Origin: Deltaproteobacteria bacterium | Lineage (GTDB): Bacteria > Desulfobacterota > Desulfobulbia > Desulfobulbales > Desulfurivibrionaceae | Assembly: GCA_021822005.1 (NCBI GenBank) | Contig: JAJZSH010000001.1 | Coordinates: 9,592-59,654 of the forward strand | Reading direction: 5' to 3' | DNA length: 50,063 nucleotides | In this document: one piece after another, positions 39,934 through 49,597 of the stretch | Numbering within the stretch: the first letter of the stretch is position 1 | Layout: each line of letters starts with the position of its first letter | Notes under the pieces: generated by a model | Seen by the model: the letters and a program-made list of their open reading frames with translations, nothing else | Told to the model about the DNA's origin: nothing | The model's database searches: none | Position numbers and translations under genes: made by a program

Positions 39934-42015
39934 TCACAACGCGTGGCGGAAGTCCACGGTTATCCCCTCTTTTTCAGGCCCGGATCGGGATACCGTGGCC
40001 GCTGCCTGGCTGATCCGGGGGAGCCTGGGCTCTTTCCGCGACCAGCGATCCAAGCCTCTCTGGTAGAGCAGGCTGGCCCCCTGATAGGAACAGATGGCCT
40101 TGCCGCTCAGTTCCTTTTTCTCCGAAACCGGGACCAGCACCGCATCCTGCATGGTTTCTTTGACCACCTGATACTGGGAAATCCCCTGCCGTTCATTGAG
40201 GATGGCCAGATAACCATCCTCCAGATAGCCAAGCCGCTGGTAGTTCCCGATAAAGGCGCGGGGCGTGAAATCAGGCGCCAGGATATCCTTGCCAAAGAAT
40301 TTGCTGTGGTATCGCCACTTAAGAAGGCCGAACAGGGTGGGCCCCAGGTCCACCTGGCTTGCCAGGGTGGTGTTCACGCCCGGCGCAATGATACCCGGTC
40401 CATAAAAAATCAAGGGGATATGGTAGCTATGCACCGGAAGTTCCTGCCGACCGGCGCTGCCGGCACAATGGTCCGCGACAATAACGAAAATAGTGTCGGC
40501 AAACCAGGAATGGTGCCGCGCCTCGTCAATGAACCTGCCGATGGCGTAATCGGTATATTTGACTCCCCCTGCTCGCCCGGTTTTTGAAGGGATATCGATT
40601 TTTTCCTCGGGATAGGTGAAAGGCCTGTGGTTTGAGGTGGTCATCACATACCCGAAGAATGGTTTCTTCCTCCTTGCTGACTGGTCGAATTCCCGCAGGG
40701 CCCGGCCCAGGATGTCCTCATCGCACACGCCCCAGATATTGGCAAAGGTAATCTCTGCCGCGCTGAGATCGCCGCGATCGGTAACGTCAAAGCCGTTGCC
40801 GCCGAAAAAGGCGTTCATGTTGTCAAAATACCCGTAACCGCCATAAAAAAATCTGGTGTCATAGCCTTTGTCCCGGAAAACGAAGCCCAGGGAAAAGAGA
40901 TTGGCGTTATTGGGCCGCTTGACAATGGACTGCCCCGGCGTCGGCGGCACGGAAAGCGTGACCGCCTCCATCCCGCGAACGGTCCGGGTGCCGGTGGCAT
41001 ACAGCCGATTGAACAGCAGACCGTCCCTGGCCAGGGCGTCAAGATTGGGGGTGAGACCCGCGGTGTTGCCAAAGGCGCCGAGATACTCCGCGCTCAGGCT
41101 TTCCACCATGATCAACACGACATTATGGCGTTTTTCCGGAGCCACGGAGGCAAGCACCCGCTCTATGTCCGTGGGGTTATCATCGACATAGCGGCTGTTT
41201 TTGGTCGCAAGCAGGGCGCGCAGACCGGTGAACGCGGCTTTTTCATCCATGTTTTTATAGAAGGTCGCGTAGTCCAGGCTGTTGTTGCGGAAGGCGGAAA
41301 ACAGCTGGTATATCCCATTTTCCGCCAGCTCTTTTTCATAGCGGTTAGCAAAGACCTCGCCGGGAAGGGCGCCATCCACGGTCAGGAATACAAGTACGGG
41401 TAAGAGCAGGAAAACTGCTCCAGCGCCCAGGCGGGCGGCAAGCCCGGAGGCTGGCGGAGCCAACGGCCCCTGTTGTCGCACCGAGGCGATGGCGGCTTCA
41501 ATCCGGGGCCGGATGACGACAAAAATCAGCGCTGCCGCAACGCCAACGATGGCGAGAAGCAGGGGCACCGGATAGGATTCACGGATATTGCCGATTACCT
41601 CATGGGTATAGACCAGATAATCCACGGCGATGAAGTTGAAACGCACGCCGAACTCATCCCAGAACAGCCATTCAGCCAGGGCGGAGAAGGCCAGACCATA
41701 ACACAGGGCAAAAACAAGGGGGTAGAGGACAACCCTCTGCCACCGGCTGACAAAAAACCGGTGGGGCATGACCATCAGATACAGGACAATGGGAATGGCG
41801 AAATACACGGCATTGACCAGATCATACAACAGGCCGATCAGAAAAATGGTGCCCACGGTCAGGGGCGAATGCCCGATCTGTGGCCAACTGTGGCTCAGTA
41901 ACGCCAGGCGTACCCCAAAGGCATACAGGCTGTACCAGATGAAGAAAAGACGGAGAAGCTGAAAACGGGGAAGGCAGGAAAGTCGGGGAAACACGGAAGG
42001 TATGATCTTTGACAT
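39934..42015 (-). CDS. LtaS-like membrane sulfatase/phosphoglycerol transferase family protein
   Basis: N-terminal TM helices; NVVLIMVESLSAEYLGAFG...ATGTRTVRGMEA (catalytic Thr region), FVIVADHCAGSAG. Confidence 0.9.
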   Translation of the reverse strand: MSKIIPSVFPRLSCLPRFQLLRLFFIWYSLYAFGVRLALLSHSWPQIGHSPLTVGTIFLIGLLYDLVNAVYFAIPIVLYLMVMPHRFFVSRWQRVVLYPLVFALCYGLAFSALAEWLFWDEFGVRFNFIAVDYLVYTHEVIGNIRESYPVPLLLAIVGVAAALIFVVIRPRIEAAIASVRQQGPLAPPASGLAARLGAGAVFLLLPVLVFLTVDGALPGEVFANRYEKELAENGIYQLFSAFRNNSLDYATFYKNMDEKAAFTGLRALLATKNSRYVDDNPTDIERVLASVAPEKRHNVVLIMVESLSAEYLGAFGNTAGLTPNLDALARDGLLFNRLYATGTRTVRGMEAVTLSVPPTPGQSIVKRPNNANLFSLGFVFRDKGYDTRFFYGGYGYFDNMNAFFGGNGFDVTDRGDLSAAEITFANIWGVCDEDILGRALREFDQSARRKKPFFGYVMTTSNHRPFTYPEEKIDIPSKTGRAGGVKYTDYAIGRFIDEARHHSWFADTIFVIVADHCAGSAGRQELPVHSYHIPLIFYGPGIIAPGVNTTLASQVDLGPTLFGLLKWRYHSKFFGKDILAPDFTPRAFIGNYQRLGYLEDGYLAILNERQGISQYQVVKETMQDAVLVPVSEKKELSGKAICSYQGASLLYQRGLDRWSRKEPRLPRISQAAATVSRSGPEKEGITVDFRHAL

Positions 42016-42222
42016 GATGGGGGCTGGCCTGATCCGTTGCGTAAGCCCTCCCCTTGTTTGCGATCGAAATGACTGCGGATTTTCCCCGGGGGAAGAGCAC
42101 TGCTTTGCCTGAATCTAGCATGCCAATAATTACCAGAAGATTGCATGGACCTTACAAACGTGAAAGGTTGGGTGCTTGGGGGCTCATGGGCAGGCGCAAC
42201 GCGCATGCGCTGAGGAGGCGGA

Positions 42223-43644
42223 TCAGGACAGCAGTGAAGAATCGGCAGGAAGCAACAGGATGAAAGTCGAACCCTGACCGGGCGCGCTTTCCACCTCAAT
42301 GGTCCCTGCATGGGCATGGATGACCGCTTTGACAAGGCTCAGGCCGAGACCAAGGCCACGCTGGCTGCGGCTGTGATCTCCCCGGTACAGCCGGTCAAAG
42401 ATCAGGGGCAAATCATGCGATGGGATGCCTGCCCCGGAATCCCGCACCCGGATTACCACCTTGTCAGCCTGACGGTCACAGTTAAGTTCTATGCGGCCAC
42501 CGGTCGGCGTATGTTTCAGGCTGTTGTCCAGCAGATTGCCGATAACCTGCCGCATCCGGTCGATATCCGCCATCACCATAAGACCAGACGGGCCGGAAAC
42601 AGAAACCGCAACCCCTTTTTCCTCCGCCACGTATTGGTACAGATCGACCACCCCGGCAAGAAACGAAACGACCTCAATGGGTTGCCGATGCAGCTTCATC
42701 ACCCCTGTCTCCGCCTCGGAGATGTCCATCAGGGCGTTGAGCATGGTGATGATCCGCTCCGACTCTTCGGCGCAGTCCAGCAGGGCCTCGCGCAGAACCT
42801 CGGCCTTGTTGCCGGACTGCAAGGCGGTTTCGATCCCGGCCCGCAGGCGGGTCACCGGGGTGCGCAGATCATGGGCCACATTATCCAGAGCCGCCCGCAT
42901 GCCGGTAATCAGCTGCTCGATCTTTTCCAGCATGGTGTTGAAGAGGCGGACCAGCTCGTCCAGTTCATCGCCGGTCTGCCGCAATGGCACCCTGGCGTCC
43001 ATTTTGCCGATATCGATGCTGCGCACGACCTGAATGAGGTCGCGCACCGGCCGCAGGGAGCGGAAGGCCAGGAAGAAACCGCCGGCAAAACCAAAGATGA
43101 TCATCGGCAGCATGATTCCCGCAAAAACCTCCCCGAAATAATCCAGGATTTTTTGCCGTTCCCCGGAACCCCTGCCGATCTGGAGCAGATATCCGCTCTT
43201 AAGCCGTCTGCCGGCAATCTCAAGGACATCGCCCCTTCCCTTCGCAGGAAGGGCGACCCAATCATCGCCGGCCCCCCCGCCCCCGCCGCGGAACAGCGGG
43301 GAAAAACCGCCGGCCAGATGACGCCATTCCGGCGGCAGGGTGACAATGAGCGACTGACCGGTGGGGTCGGCAACCCGCACAAAAAAACCCGCCTGGCTGT
43401 TGGCGGCATCCTCAAGACGGATCTCGGTTAGCAGGGACTGTAGCCCGCGCTGCTGCTCATGCAGGGTGTATTCATTGAGCCTGCCCAGGATGATGTTCCG
43501 ATCCTTTTCCAGGATCGCGGCGCGCAGGGGGAAGTAGAGCAGGGCAAAAAGCAGGAGCGAGCTTGAGATAAAGATAAGGGAATACCACAGGGCCAGCCGG
43601 AAGCCCGTGGTTTTTGCCAGGCGTTTAATCGTTGCCAAGGGCAT
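42223..43644 (-). CDS. sensor histidine kinase (HAMP-HisKA-HATPase)
   Basis: DNVAHDLRTPVTRLRAGIETAL, IGNLLDNSLKHTP, DSGAGIP, RGLGLGLSLVKA. Confidence 0.94.
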   Translation of the reverse strand: MPLATIKRLAKTTGFRLALWYSLIFISSSLLLFALLYFPLRAAILEKDRNIILGRLNEYTLHEQQRGLQSLLTEIRLEDAANSQAGFFVRVADPTGQSLIVTLPPEWRHLAGGFSPLFRGGGGGAGDDWVALPAKGRGDVLEIAGRRLKSGYLLQIGRGSGERQKILDYFGEVFAGIMLPMIIFGFAGGFFLAFRSLRPVRDLIQVVRSIDIGKMDARVPLRQTGDELDELVRLFNTMLEKIEQLITGMRAALDNVAHDLRTPVTRLRAGIETALQSGNKAEVLREALLDCAEESERIITMLNALMDISEAETGVMKLHRQPIEVVSFLAGVVDLYQYVAEEKGVAVSVSGPSGLMVMADIDRMRQVIGNLLDNSLKHTPTGGRIELNCDRQADKVVIRVRDSGAGIPSHDLPLIFDRLYRGDHSRSQRGLGLGLSLVKAVIHAHAGTIEVESAPGQGSTFILLLPADSSLLS

Positions 43645-44299
43645 AGCCGACCCCGCGGATCGTCTGAATCAGCTTGCGCCCGAAATCCCGGTCGATTTTA
43701 TTGCGCAGCCGGCAGATGAGCACATCCACCACATTGGTCTGGGGATCAAAATTATAATCCCAGACATGCTCCAGAATCATGGCCTTGGAAATGACCCGGC
43801 CCTGGTTGCCCATGAGATATTCGAGGAGGGAAAACTCCCTGGGCTGGAGATCAATCTTGCGGTCGTCCCTGTAAACCTCCCGCTTCAGTTTGTCCAGGGA
43901 CAGATCCCCTACCCGCAGGGTCGTGGCTTCCGGCGCACTGCCTGCCCGGCGGATCAGGGCCTGCACCCTGGCCAGCAGCTCGGAAAAAGAAAACGGCTTG
44001 GTGAGATAATCGTCCCCTCCGGCCTGCAAGCCCTTGATCCGATCCTCAACCGAACGTTTGGCGCTGAGAATGATCACCGGCGTATTGACCTGCCGACGGC
44101 GGAGCTGATCAAGCAGGGCAAGGCCATCAAGCCTTGGCAGCATGATATCAAGAACAGCAAGGTCATAGGCGCCATCCAGCGCCCGGACAAGGCCATCCTC
44201 GCCATTGTCGGCGACATCAACGGAAAAACCCGCCTGCCGGAGCCCCATACTGATGAAGGAGGCAATTTTAGGATCATCTTCGACTACGAGTATGCGCAT
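43625..44299 (-). CDS. OmpR-family response regulator
   Basis: MRILVVEDDPKIASFI...DLAVLDIMLPRLDG...KPFSFSELLAR; winged helix QPREFSLLEYLMGNQGRVISKAMILEHVWDYNFDPQTNVVDVLICRLRNKID...IRGVGYAL. Confidence 0.96.
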   Translation of the reverse strand: MRILVVEDDPKIASFISMGLRQAGFSVDVADNGEDGLVRALDGAYDLAVLDIMLPRLDGLALLDQLRRRQVNTPVIILSAKRSVEDRIKGLQAGGDDYLTKPFSFSELLARVQALIRRAGSAPEATTLRVGDLSLDKLKREVYRDDRKIDLQPREFSLLEYLMGNQGRVISKAMILEHVWDYNFDPQTNVVDVLICRLRNKIDRDFGRKLIQTIRGVGYALGND

Positions 44300-44601
44300 G
44301 GCCGCCTTATCCTGAAAAAATCCCAGTCGGCTCTCACCATCTGACAGCCGAGACCGCGGGTTCTGTCCATTGTCCGCTCACCCGGCGGGCCTGGACCTCA
44401 GCCGGAAACCTCTCGTAACAGTAGCAGGCCTGTGCCCAACCGGCAATCAGAACTTTGCCGGGGGAAAGAAGAGAACGGACGCCTTCCGCAAAAAGAATAT
44501 GTGCGGGCAGGTCGGGCAGTATGGTATAGTCCTTGCCTTGTTGTTCCTCTTGTCCGGAACATGCCGGGATTCCCGTCGGCGAGACCTCTTTTCCCCACAC
44601 A

Positions 44602-46362
44602 ATGACCATGCCCCCAACCTTGCGCCCATATTTCTCCCGGCTGAAATCCCTTACGATAAACCGCTATGCCGCATTCCTGCTCTTTCTTCTCGGCTATACG
44701 GAGATTCTCCAGCAGCACGGCGGCCTGCCTTCATTGTTGCCGGCCTGGCGCCTGGAAATCCCCCTGCTCCTCTATCTCTATTTCTTTCTCAATCAGCTTC
44801 TCCGCAGATCACGCCTGCAACCGCTGGTGGCCGCGGCGCCGCTCGTCCTGTTTTACGGAGTGTTCGATGCCTACTACATCATGTTTGGCCGGATGTTGCG
44901 CATCACCGAAATAACCGAACTGCCGGAGATGTTTCAGGTGCTCCCCCCCCTGGCCATCGCCCTGATCGGGGCGCTGATCGGCCTTCCCCTGCTGGCCTTT
45001 CTCGCTTCCCTTGAATTGCGCACACGACGGGCGACCATGGCCATGGCCTCGCTGCCTCTCCTGGCGCTGTTGTTGATGGTGGAAATGACCCCGAATTTCT
45101 TCATAGCGGCTTTCCAGGAAAGCCAGCAGGAGATCGTCTTCTATTCCGACACGGCCAGCGCCCGCAACAACGGTCGCCTGAGCATGATGCTGTACAATGA
45201 GGCCAGGCGGAAAAGCTGCCGTGGAAAAATTGCCGGACATCAGATGAACCCCGCTTCCCTGATTGATTTCGACAAAGTGGTTGCCGGGCTCAAAGCCCAG
45301 CAGAAAAAAAGGAATATCCACCTGATCGTTCTTGAGAGCTTTCTGGACCCCGGGCTTTTGAAGGAAGCCCGATTTTCCCGCAACCCTGCCCATCCCGCCT
45401 TCAGCAAACTGCTTGCAAAAAAAGGGGGTATTTCCATCTCGCCGGTGTTTGCCGGGGGCACTGCCCAGGCCGAGTTCGAGGTTCTCTGCGGGGCTCCGGC
45501 CCTGCGGGAGTTTTCCGGCATTGAGTTCGATGTGTTCACCGGGGCCAAGACCACCTGTCTCCCCCATATTCTCTCCCAGGGCGGCTACGAGACCAACGCC
45601 ACCAACTCCTACAAACCTGATTTCTTTAACTCAACCAACGCCTATACCGGGATTGGCTTTGAGAAAAGGTACTACCCGCAGGAATTCGCCGCAGGCTACG
45701 ACACGTATTTCTCCACGGGGGATGTGACGGAGGAGGATTATATGTTCGATGGGGTGCTTTTCTCCCAGAACCTGGAATTCATCACCAGACGGATCAGGGA
45801 AAACCCGAAGCTCCCCATCTTCAACTATGTTATCGGCATGTACGGGCACAGCCCCCACGACCTCAACCTCGGCAAACGGCCAAAGATCATCGAAATGCTC
45901 GGGAAATTCCGGGACGAGGGGCTGGAGAAAGCCGTCAACCAGTACTACTACCGCACCGAGGCCATCGCCACCTTTGTAAAGGGGTTGATCGCGGCAGACC
46001 CGCAGTCGCTGATCATCCTGGTGAGCGACCATCTGCCAAGCCTCTCGGGAAGCCAAACCTACAAGGAACTCAACTATCTCGGCGGAACCGTGGAAGCCAC
46101 CTTTCTCAACCGGATATTCATCATCGAAAACGGCCGCCCTGTGCGGCAGAACACCATCCATCATTTCGACATTCCCCGCATCATCCTCAACTACGCGACC
46201 AGGGGGAAATACTGCCAGGAACATGACTGCAACTTCACGACCCACGACACCCCGGTTGCCAGAAACGCTTACCGGGACGACTACCTGGACATCATGTCCC
46301 AGGCCATGGACGCCGCCTCAGCCATCCGCATGATCGGCTCAAAGACGCAGTGCGTGCAATAA
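44602..46362 (+). CDS. LtaS-like membrane sulfatase/phosphoglycerol transferase family protein
   Basis: N-terminal TM helices; NIHLIVLESFLDPGLL...FAGGTAQAEFEVLCG; IGMYGHSPHDLNL; ILVSDHLPSL. Start ATG 44602. Confidence 0.88.
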   Translation: MTMPPTLRPYFSRLKSLTINRYAAFLLFLLGYTEILQQHGGLPSLLPAWRLEIPLLLYLYFFLNQLLRRSRLQPLVAAAPLVLFYGVFDAYYIMFGRMLRITEITELPEMFQVLPPLAIALIGALIGLPLLAFLASLELRTRRATMAMASLPLLALLLMVEMTPNFFIAAFQESQQEIVFYSDTASARNNGRLSMMLYNEARRKSCRGKIAGHQMNPASLIDFDKVVAGLKAQQKKRNIHLIVLESFLDPGLLKEARFSRNPAHPAFSKLLAKKGGISISPVFAGGTAQAEFEVLCGAPALREFSGIEFDVFTGAKTTCLPHILSQGGYETNATNSYKPDFFNSTNAYTGIGFEKRYYPQEFAAGYDTYFSTGDVTEEDYMFDGVLFSQNLEFITRRIRENPKLPIFNYVIGMYGHSPHDLNLGKRPKIIEMLGKFRDEGLEKAVNQYYYRTEAIATFVKGLIAADPQSLIILVSDHLPSLSGSQTYKELNYLGGTVEATFLNRIFIIENGRPVRQNTIHHFDIPRIILNYATRGKYCQEHDCNFTTHDTPVARNAYRDDYLDIMSQAMDAASAIRMIGSKTQCVQ

Positions 46363-46378
46363 GGACGCTCACCCCACG

Positions 46379-46760
46379 GTCGGGTAGGAGGCGGGGGCAC
46401 CCCGCCGTTCTCCCACACCACCGGACGTGCGGTTCCGCATCCGGCGGTTCATGAAAAACACTGGAATCGTCGCACCATATCGAGCAGCGACACCAGACCC
46501 CAAACGATCATGGGCCACGCACCTTCTTCCTGCAACCCCGCTTTCATCGGGTTCATCGCGCGGACATGGGCGCGTTTCCACTGTCGCCACAAGCATGCAG
46601 CGCAGTTTGCGCCGCAGCCGGCCATCGAAGTCCTCCAACACGCCCTTGGTCTGGGTCAGCTTGAAGTAGGCTGCCCGACCGCGGAGCACCGGATTCAACT
46701 CCCCGATGGCGCCAGCCACACTGCGCCCACGCGCACCTCTTCGTCAGGCCAGCGCTTCGG
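46379..46760 (-). mobile_element. group II intron 3' remnant: maturase C-terminal fragment plus domain V/VI-like sequence
   Basis: GELNPVLRGRAAYFKLTQTKGVLEDFDGRLRRKLRC then frameshifted; GAACCGCCGGATGCGGAACCGCACGTCCGGTGG hairpin followed by GGCGGGGTGCCCCCGCCTCCTACCCGAC. Confidence 0.75.
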
Positions 46761-46921
46761 GGTCTCGCGCTGCTCGCTTACCTGCCTTCGGCCTCCTTCA
46801 GATCCGCAGTCACCCGCGACACCCTCGGAGTCTGCGCTTACCTGCCGTTCGGCCAACTCTTCCCCTTGCCGGGCGAGGAGAGGACTTGCATCTCCAACTG
46901 AGTGCGCCCTGCCGGGCGCAC

Positions 46922-46957
46922 CAAAAAAAAGGGAGGCCCGGCAACCGGAAACCTCCC
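46922..46957 (-). terminator. intrinsic terminator for the cytochrome transcription unit
   Basis: Minus strand GGGAGGTTTCCGGTTGCCGGGCCTCCCTTTTTTTT. Confidence 0.8.
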
Positions 46958-46999
46958 CTTTCATTTCTCAGATATGGTACTGCTTACTGCTCTTACTGC

Positions 47000-47176
47000 C
47001 TAGTACACATGTAACGTTTTTCATTTCGCATCCCCCTCCCTTGACGGGAGGTGGTTAGGGGGTGGGTGAAGCAACAATTGGGCGCCTACATGACGACTCC
47101 CCCCCCACCCTAACCCTCCCCCCCAAGGGGGGAGGGAAGTAATTTGAGTGTCGATTTAAGTGTTACAAGGTACTAG
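47000..47176. mobile_element. MITE-like element type 2, copy a
   Basis: CTAGTACACATGTAACG...GTGTTACAAGGTACTAG termini, CTAG at both ends, internal G/C-rich inverted repeats; direct repeat of 49424-49597. Confidence 0.85.
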
Positions 47177-48846
47177 TACACATGGCAGGTCGTGCAGACG
47201 TAGCCCTTCGGGAGATGCTTCTTATGCACGCTCGCGGAACTTGCAGATTCCAGACTGTGGCAGGTCTTGCACAGAGTCGAGGTCGGGCTCTTCAGGCCAA
47301 CCGGGGTTTTGCTATGACACGTCCAACATTTCAACTTGCTCCGATGCTTGGAATGCGCCGACTCCCAGCTCAGCGATTTTTTGCTGTGACACATGGTGCA
47401 GGCTTTCGCCGAGGTCGGAAGCTCGTGGTAGCCCAGACTGGTAAAAGGAACCATCAGGTTGTTATGGCCGTTTAAAGTGCCATGACACTCAGCGCATTTC
47501 GGCGCCAAGGTCTTCGGATCAACACCGTGGGTGACGAGCATCTCGGCATTAGCGTTCACATAGGTGTAGCTGCCGGTCATGCCCTGGGCCTCCATGCCTT
47601 TCTGCACGGCCTGGTTATAATCGCCGGTCATGAACATCCAGAGGATCGCGGGCGGAACCATCCGGCCGTCCGCCATGATGGGCATGATCGTCTTGTGATT
47701 TTTGATGGGCACGATCTTGGACTTGCCATCAAAGATCTTCCCGTTTGCCCTGGCCATGGTGTAGCTGCCGTCGGCATTGGGGACGATGGTTTCGCCGACA
47801 TTGTACACATAGGAGGTGCCGTCAAAGAAACGGTACTCCGGTTTCACGTTGGAGGCCTTGACCTCCTCGCCGATAAAGCCACCCTGCCCGCCAAGCTGGG
47901 CCGGATTCCATACCGGGATACGGAAATCGCGGGACATCTCCGTGGCGCCGCCCTTGCCAAAGGTCTTGATATGGCAAGTCTGACAGGCTACCTGGCCTGC
48001 AGCGTGGCGGTTCATATTGGTACCGGTGGTGGAGCTGCTGTGCGGCGCGGTGCCATGGCAATCCGTACACTTCGGATCAGATGCCTCGGTCTGGCGCAGG
48101 TCAATACCACGGCCGGCAATCTTGTGTCCGCTGACGGCATGGCAGGAAGAACAGGTGAGGTTTCCACGGGTCGTGGACATATGCACATCCTGGGTGTCGG
48201 TGGGAGCCGAAGTATTCAGGCCGATATCGCCGCGCTTGGTCCAGTCCGCGCCCCCGGCCGTGGCATGACAGCGCAGGCAGGATTTCCGGGTGGGTTTATG
48301 GACGTTCTGGGCGACGTCAACCATGGTGGTGCCTGCCGGCATGGCCGCATAGTTGGGCTCGGTGAAAAAATTGCCATCGGCGTCGGTCAGGCCGAAGATA
48401 TAGGTCTTGATCTGGCCCAGGATGTTGGTCACGGTCAGGGTCTTGGTCGGGTCCATGGTGAATTTCCGCATATAGGTGTCGCTATGACACATGAGACAAT
48501 CCACATCATTTACCGAAGGCGCATGCGGGGCATTGCCGTCGGCCCGCACGTGACAGATGAAACAGGTATTCCCGGAAGACATGGCATAGGTGCAGAAGGT
48601 GTTGATTCCCTTCACCGCCTTGCCCAGCGTCTGGTTGGGGGCGTTGGTCAGCTCCGGAGTGGGGCCGGACCATTTCATGTGCAGGCTGTTGAGCATGTCC
48701 TGGGCCTGCACAGGATGGCAGGCGATACAGGTGGACGGTCCATTGTATGACGTGATGCCCGCGTGGGCCGGAAGGACCACCGCCTGGGCCTGTGTGACTC
48801 CGCACAGGATTGCCAGTGCGGAGGCCGCAAACAGAAATTTCTTCAT
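47173..48846 (-). CDS. multiheme c-type cytochrome, 12 CXXCH motifs
   Basis: Signal peptide; CIACH, CFICH, CLMCH, CLRCH, CSSCH, CTDCH, CQTCH, CAECH, CTMCH, CWTCH, CKTCH, CTTCH; SD GGGGAGA before ATG. Confidence 0.95.
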   Translation of the reverse strand: MKKFLFAASALAILCGVTQAQAVVLPAHAGITSYNGPSTCIACHPVQAQDMLNSLHMKWSGPTPELTNAPNQTLGKAVKGINTFCTYAMSSGNTCFICHVRADGNAPHAPSVNDVDCLMCHSDTYMRKFTMDPTKTLTVTNILGQIKTYIFGLTDADGNFFTEPNYAAMPAGTTMVDVAQNVHKPTRKSCLRCHATAGGADWTKRGDIGLNTSAPTDTQDVHMSTTRGNLTCSSCHAVSGHKIAGRGIDLRQTEASDPKCTDCHGTAPHSSSTTGTNMNRHAAGQVACQTCHIKTFGKGGATEMSRDFRIPVWNPAQLGGQGGFIGEEVKASNVKPEYRFFDGTSYVYNVGETIVPNADGSYTMARANGKIFDGKSKIVPIKNHKTIMPIMADGRMVPPAILWMFMTGDYNQAVQKGMEAQGMTGSYTYVNANAEMLVTHGVDPKTLAPKCAECHGTLNGHNNLMVPFTSLGYHELPTSAKACTMCHSKKSLSWESAHSKHRSKLKCWTCHSKTPVGLKSPTSTLCKTCHSLESASSASVHKKHLPKGYVCTTCHVY

Positions 48847-49064
48847 AAATGTCTCCCCTTGCTTTTTTTTTTACAAAAAATTTTCCTTCCTCTTTTCCGC
48901 TACAACCCTGCGCCTCACCTCCTTATTTATCTCTTGGCGGCTGTGTTGGCGGGGCAGAATCGGCCTCAATCCTCATGGCGGGAAAGCACGCATTACGCCC
49001 CAACCGTATTGGGAAATATACCCAACCAGGTAATTGATTACCATCCGCGCCATTTTGCCGCAAC

Positions 49065-49107
49065 AAAAAAAATAGGGAGAGAACCTGACAACCGGGTTCT
49101 CTCCCTA
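49065..49107 (-). terminator. intrinsic terminator downstream of cytochrome fragment
   Basis: Minus strand GGGAGAGAACCCGGTTGTCAGGTTCTCTCCCTATTTTTTTTG. Confidence 0.75.
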
Positions 49108-49109
49108 TC

Positions 49110-49290
49110 ACTGCTCAGATACGGTACTGCTTACCGCCTGGAACACATGGCCGGTCGTGCAGACGTAGCCTTTCGGGAGATGTTTCTTATGCACGCTCGC
49201 AGAGCTTGCAGACTCCAGACTGTGGCAGGTCTTGCACAGAGTCGAGGTCGGGCTCTTCAGGCCCTTCGGGGTTTTGCTATGACACATGGC
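49110..49290 (-). pseudogene. duplicated 3' fragment of a multiheme cytochrome
   Basis: MCHSKTPKGLKSPTSTLCKTCHSLESASSASVHKKHLPKGYVCTTGHVFQAVSSTVSEQ*, near-identical to the end of the 47173-48846 product; last CXXCH is CTTGH. Confidence 0.85.
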
Positions 49291-49351
49291 CGTGGCCGGG
49301 TCAGCCGTTGTTTTCCTCTTAACAGTTGGCGACAGGAAAATCCCCTCCGCA

Positions 49352-49391
49352 TAAAAAAAGAGGGACGCGCCCAGCCGCCCTCTTTTTTTTT
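49352..49391. terminator. bidirectional intrinsic terminator
   Basis: AAAAAAAGAGGGACGCGCCCAGCCGCCCTCTTTTTTTTT. Confidence 0.8.
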
Positions 49392-49423
49392 ACCCATCTA
49401 TAAATGGCTGTAACTACCTGCCC

Positions 49424-49597
49424 CTAGTGCCATGTAACGTTTTTCATTTCGCATCCCCCTCCCTTGACGGGAGGGGGTTAGGGGGTGGGTGAAGCAACAA
49501 TTGGGCGTCTGCATGACGACTCCCCCCCACCCTAACCCTCCCCCCCAAGGGGGGGGGAACTAATTTGAGTGTCGATTTAAGTGTTACAATGTACTAG
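49424..49597. mobile_element. MITE-like element type 2, copy b
   Basis: CTAGTGCCATGTAACG...GTGTTACAATGTACTAG; long near-identical direct repeat of 47000-47176. Confidence 0.85.

Noticed and set aside
44334-44609. 91-aa minus-strand ORF between the response regulator and second sulfatase
   Set aside because: No recognised domain; overlaps the divergent promoter region and the start of the plus-strand gene.
46370-47060. Plus-strand ORFs 46510-47058 and 46706-47014
   Set aside because: Lie over the group II intron remnant and terminator region on the opposite strand; no plausible start context or domain.
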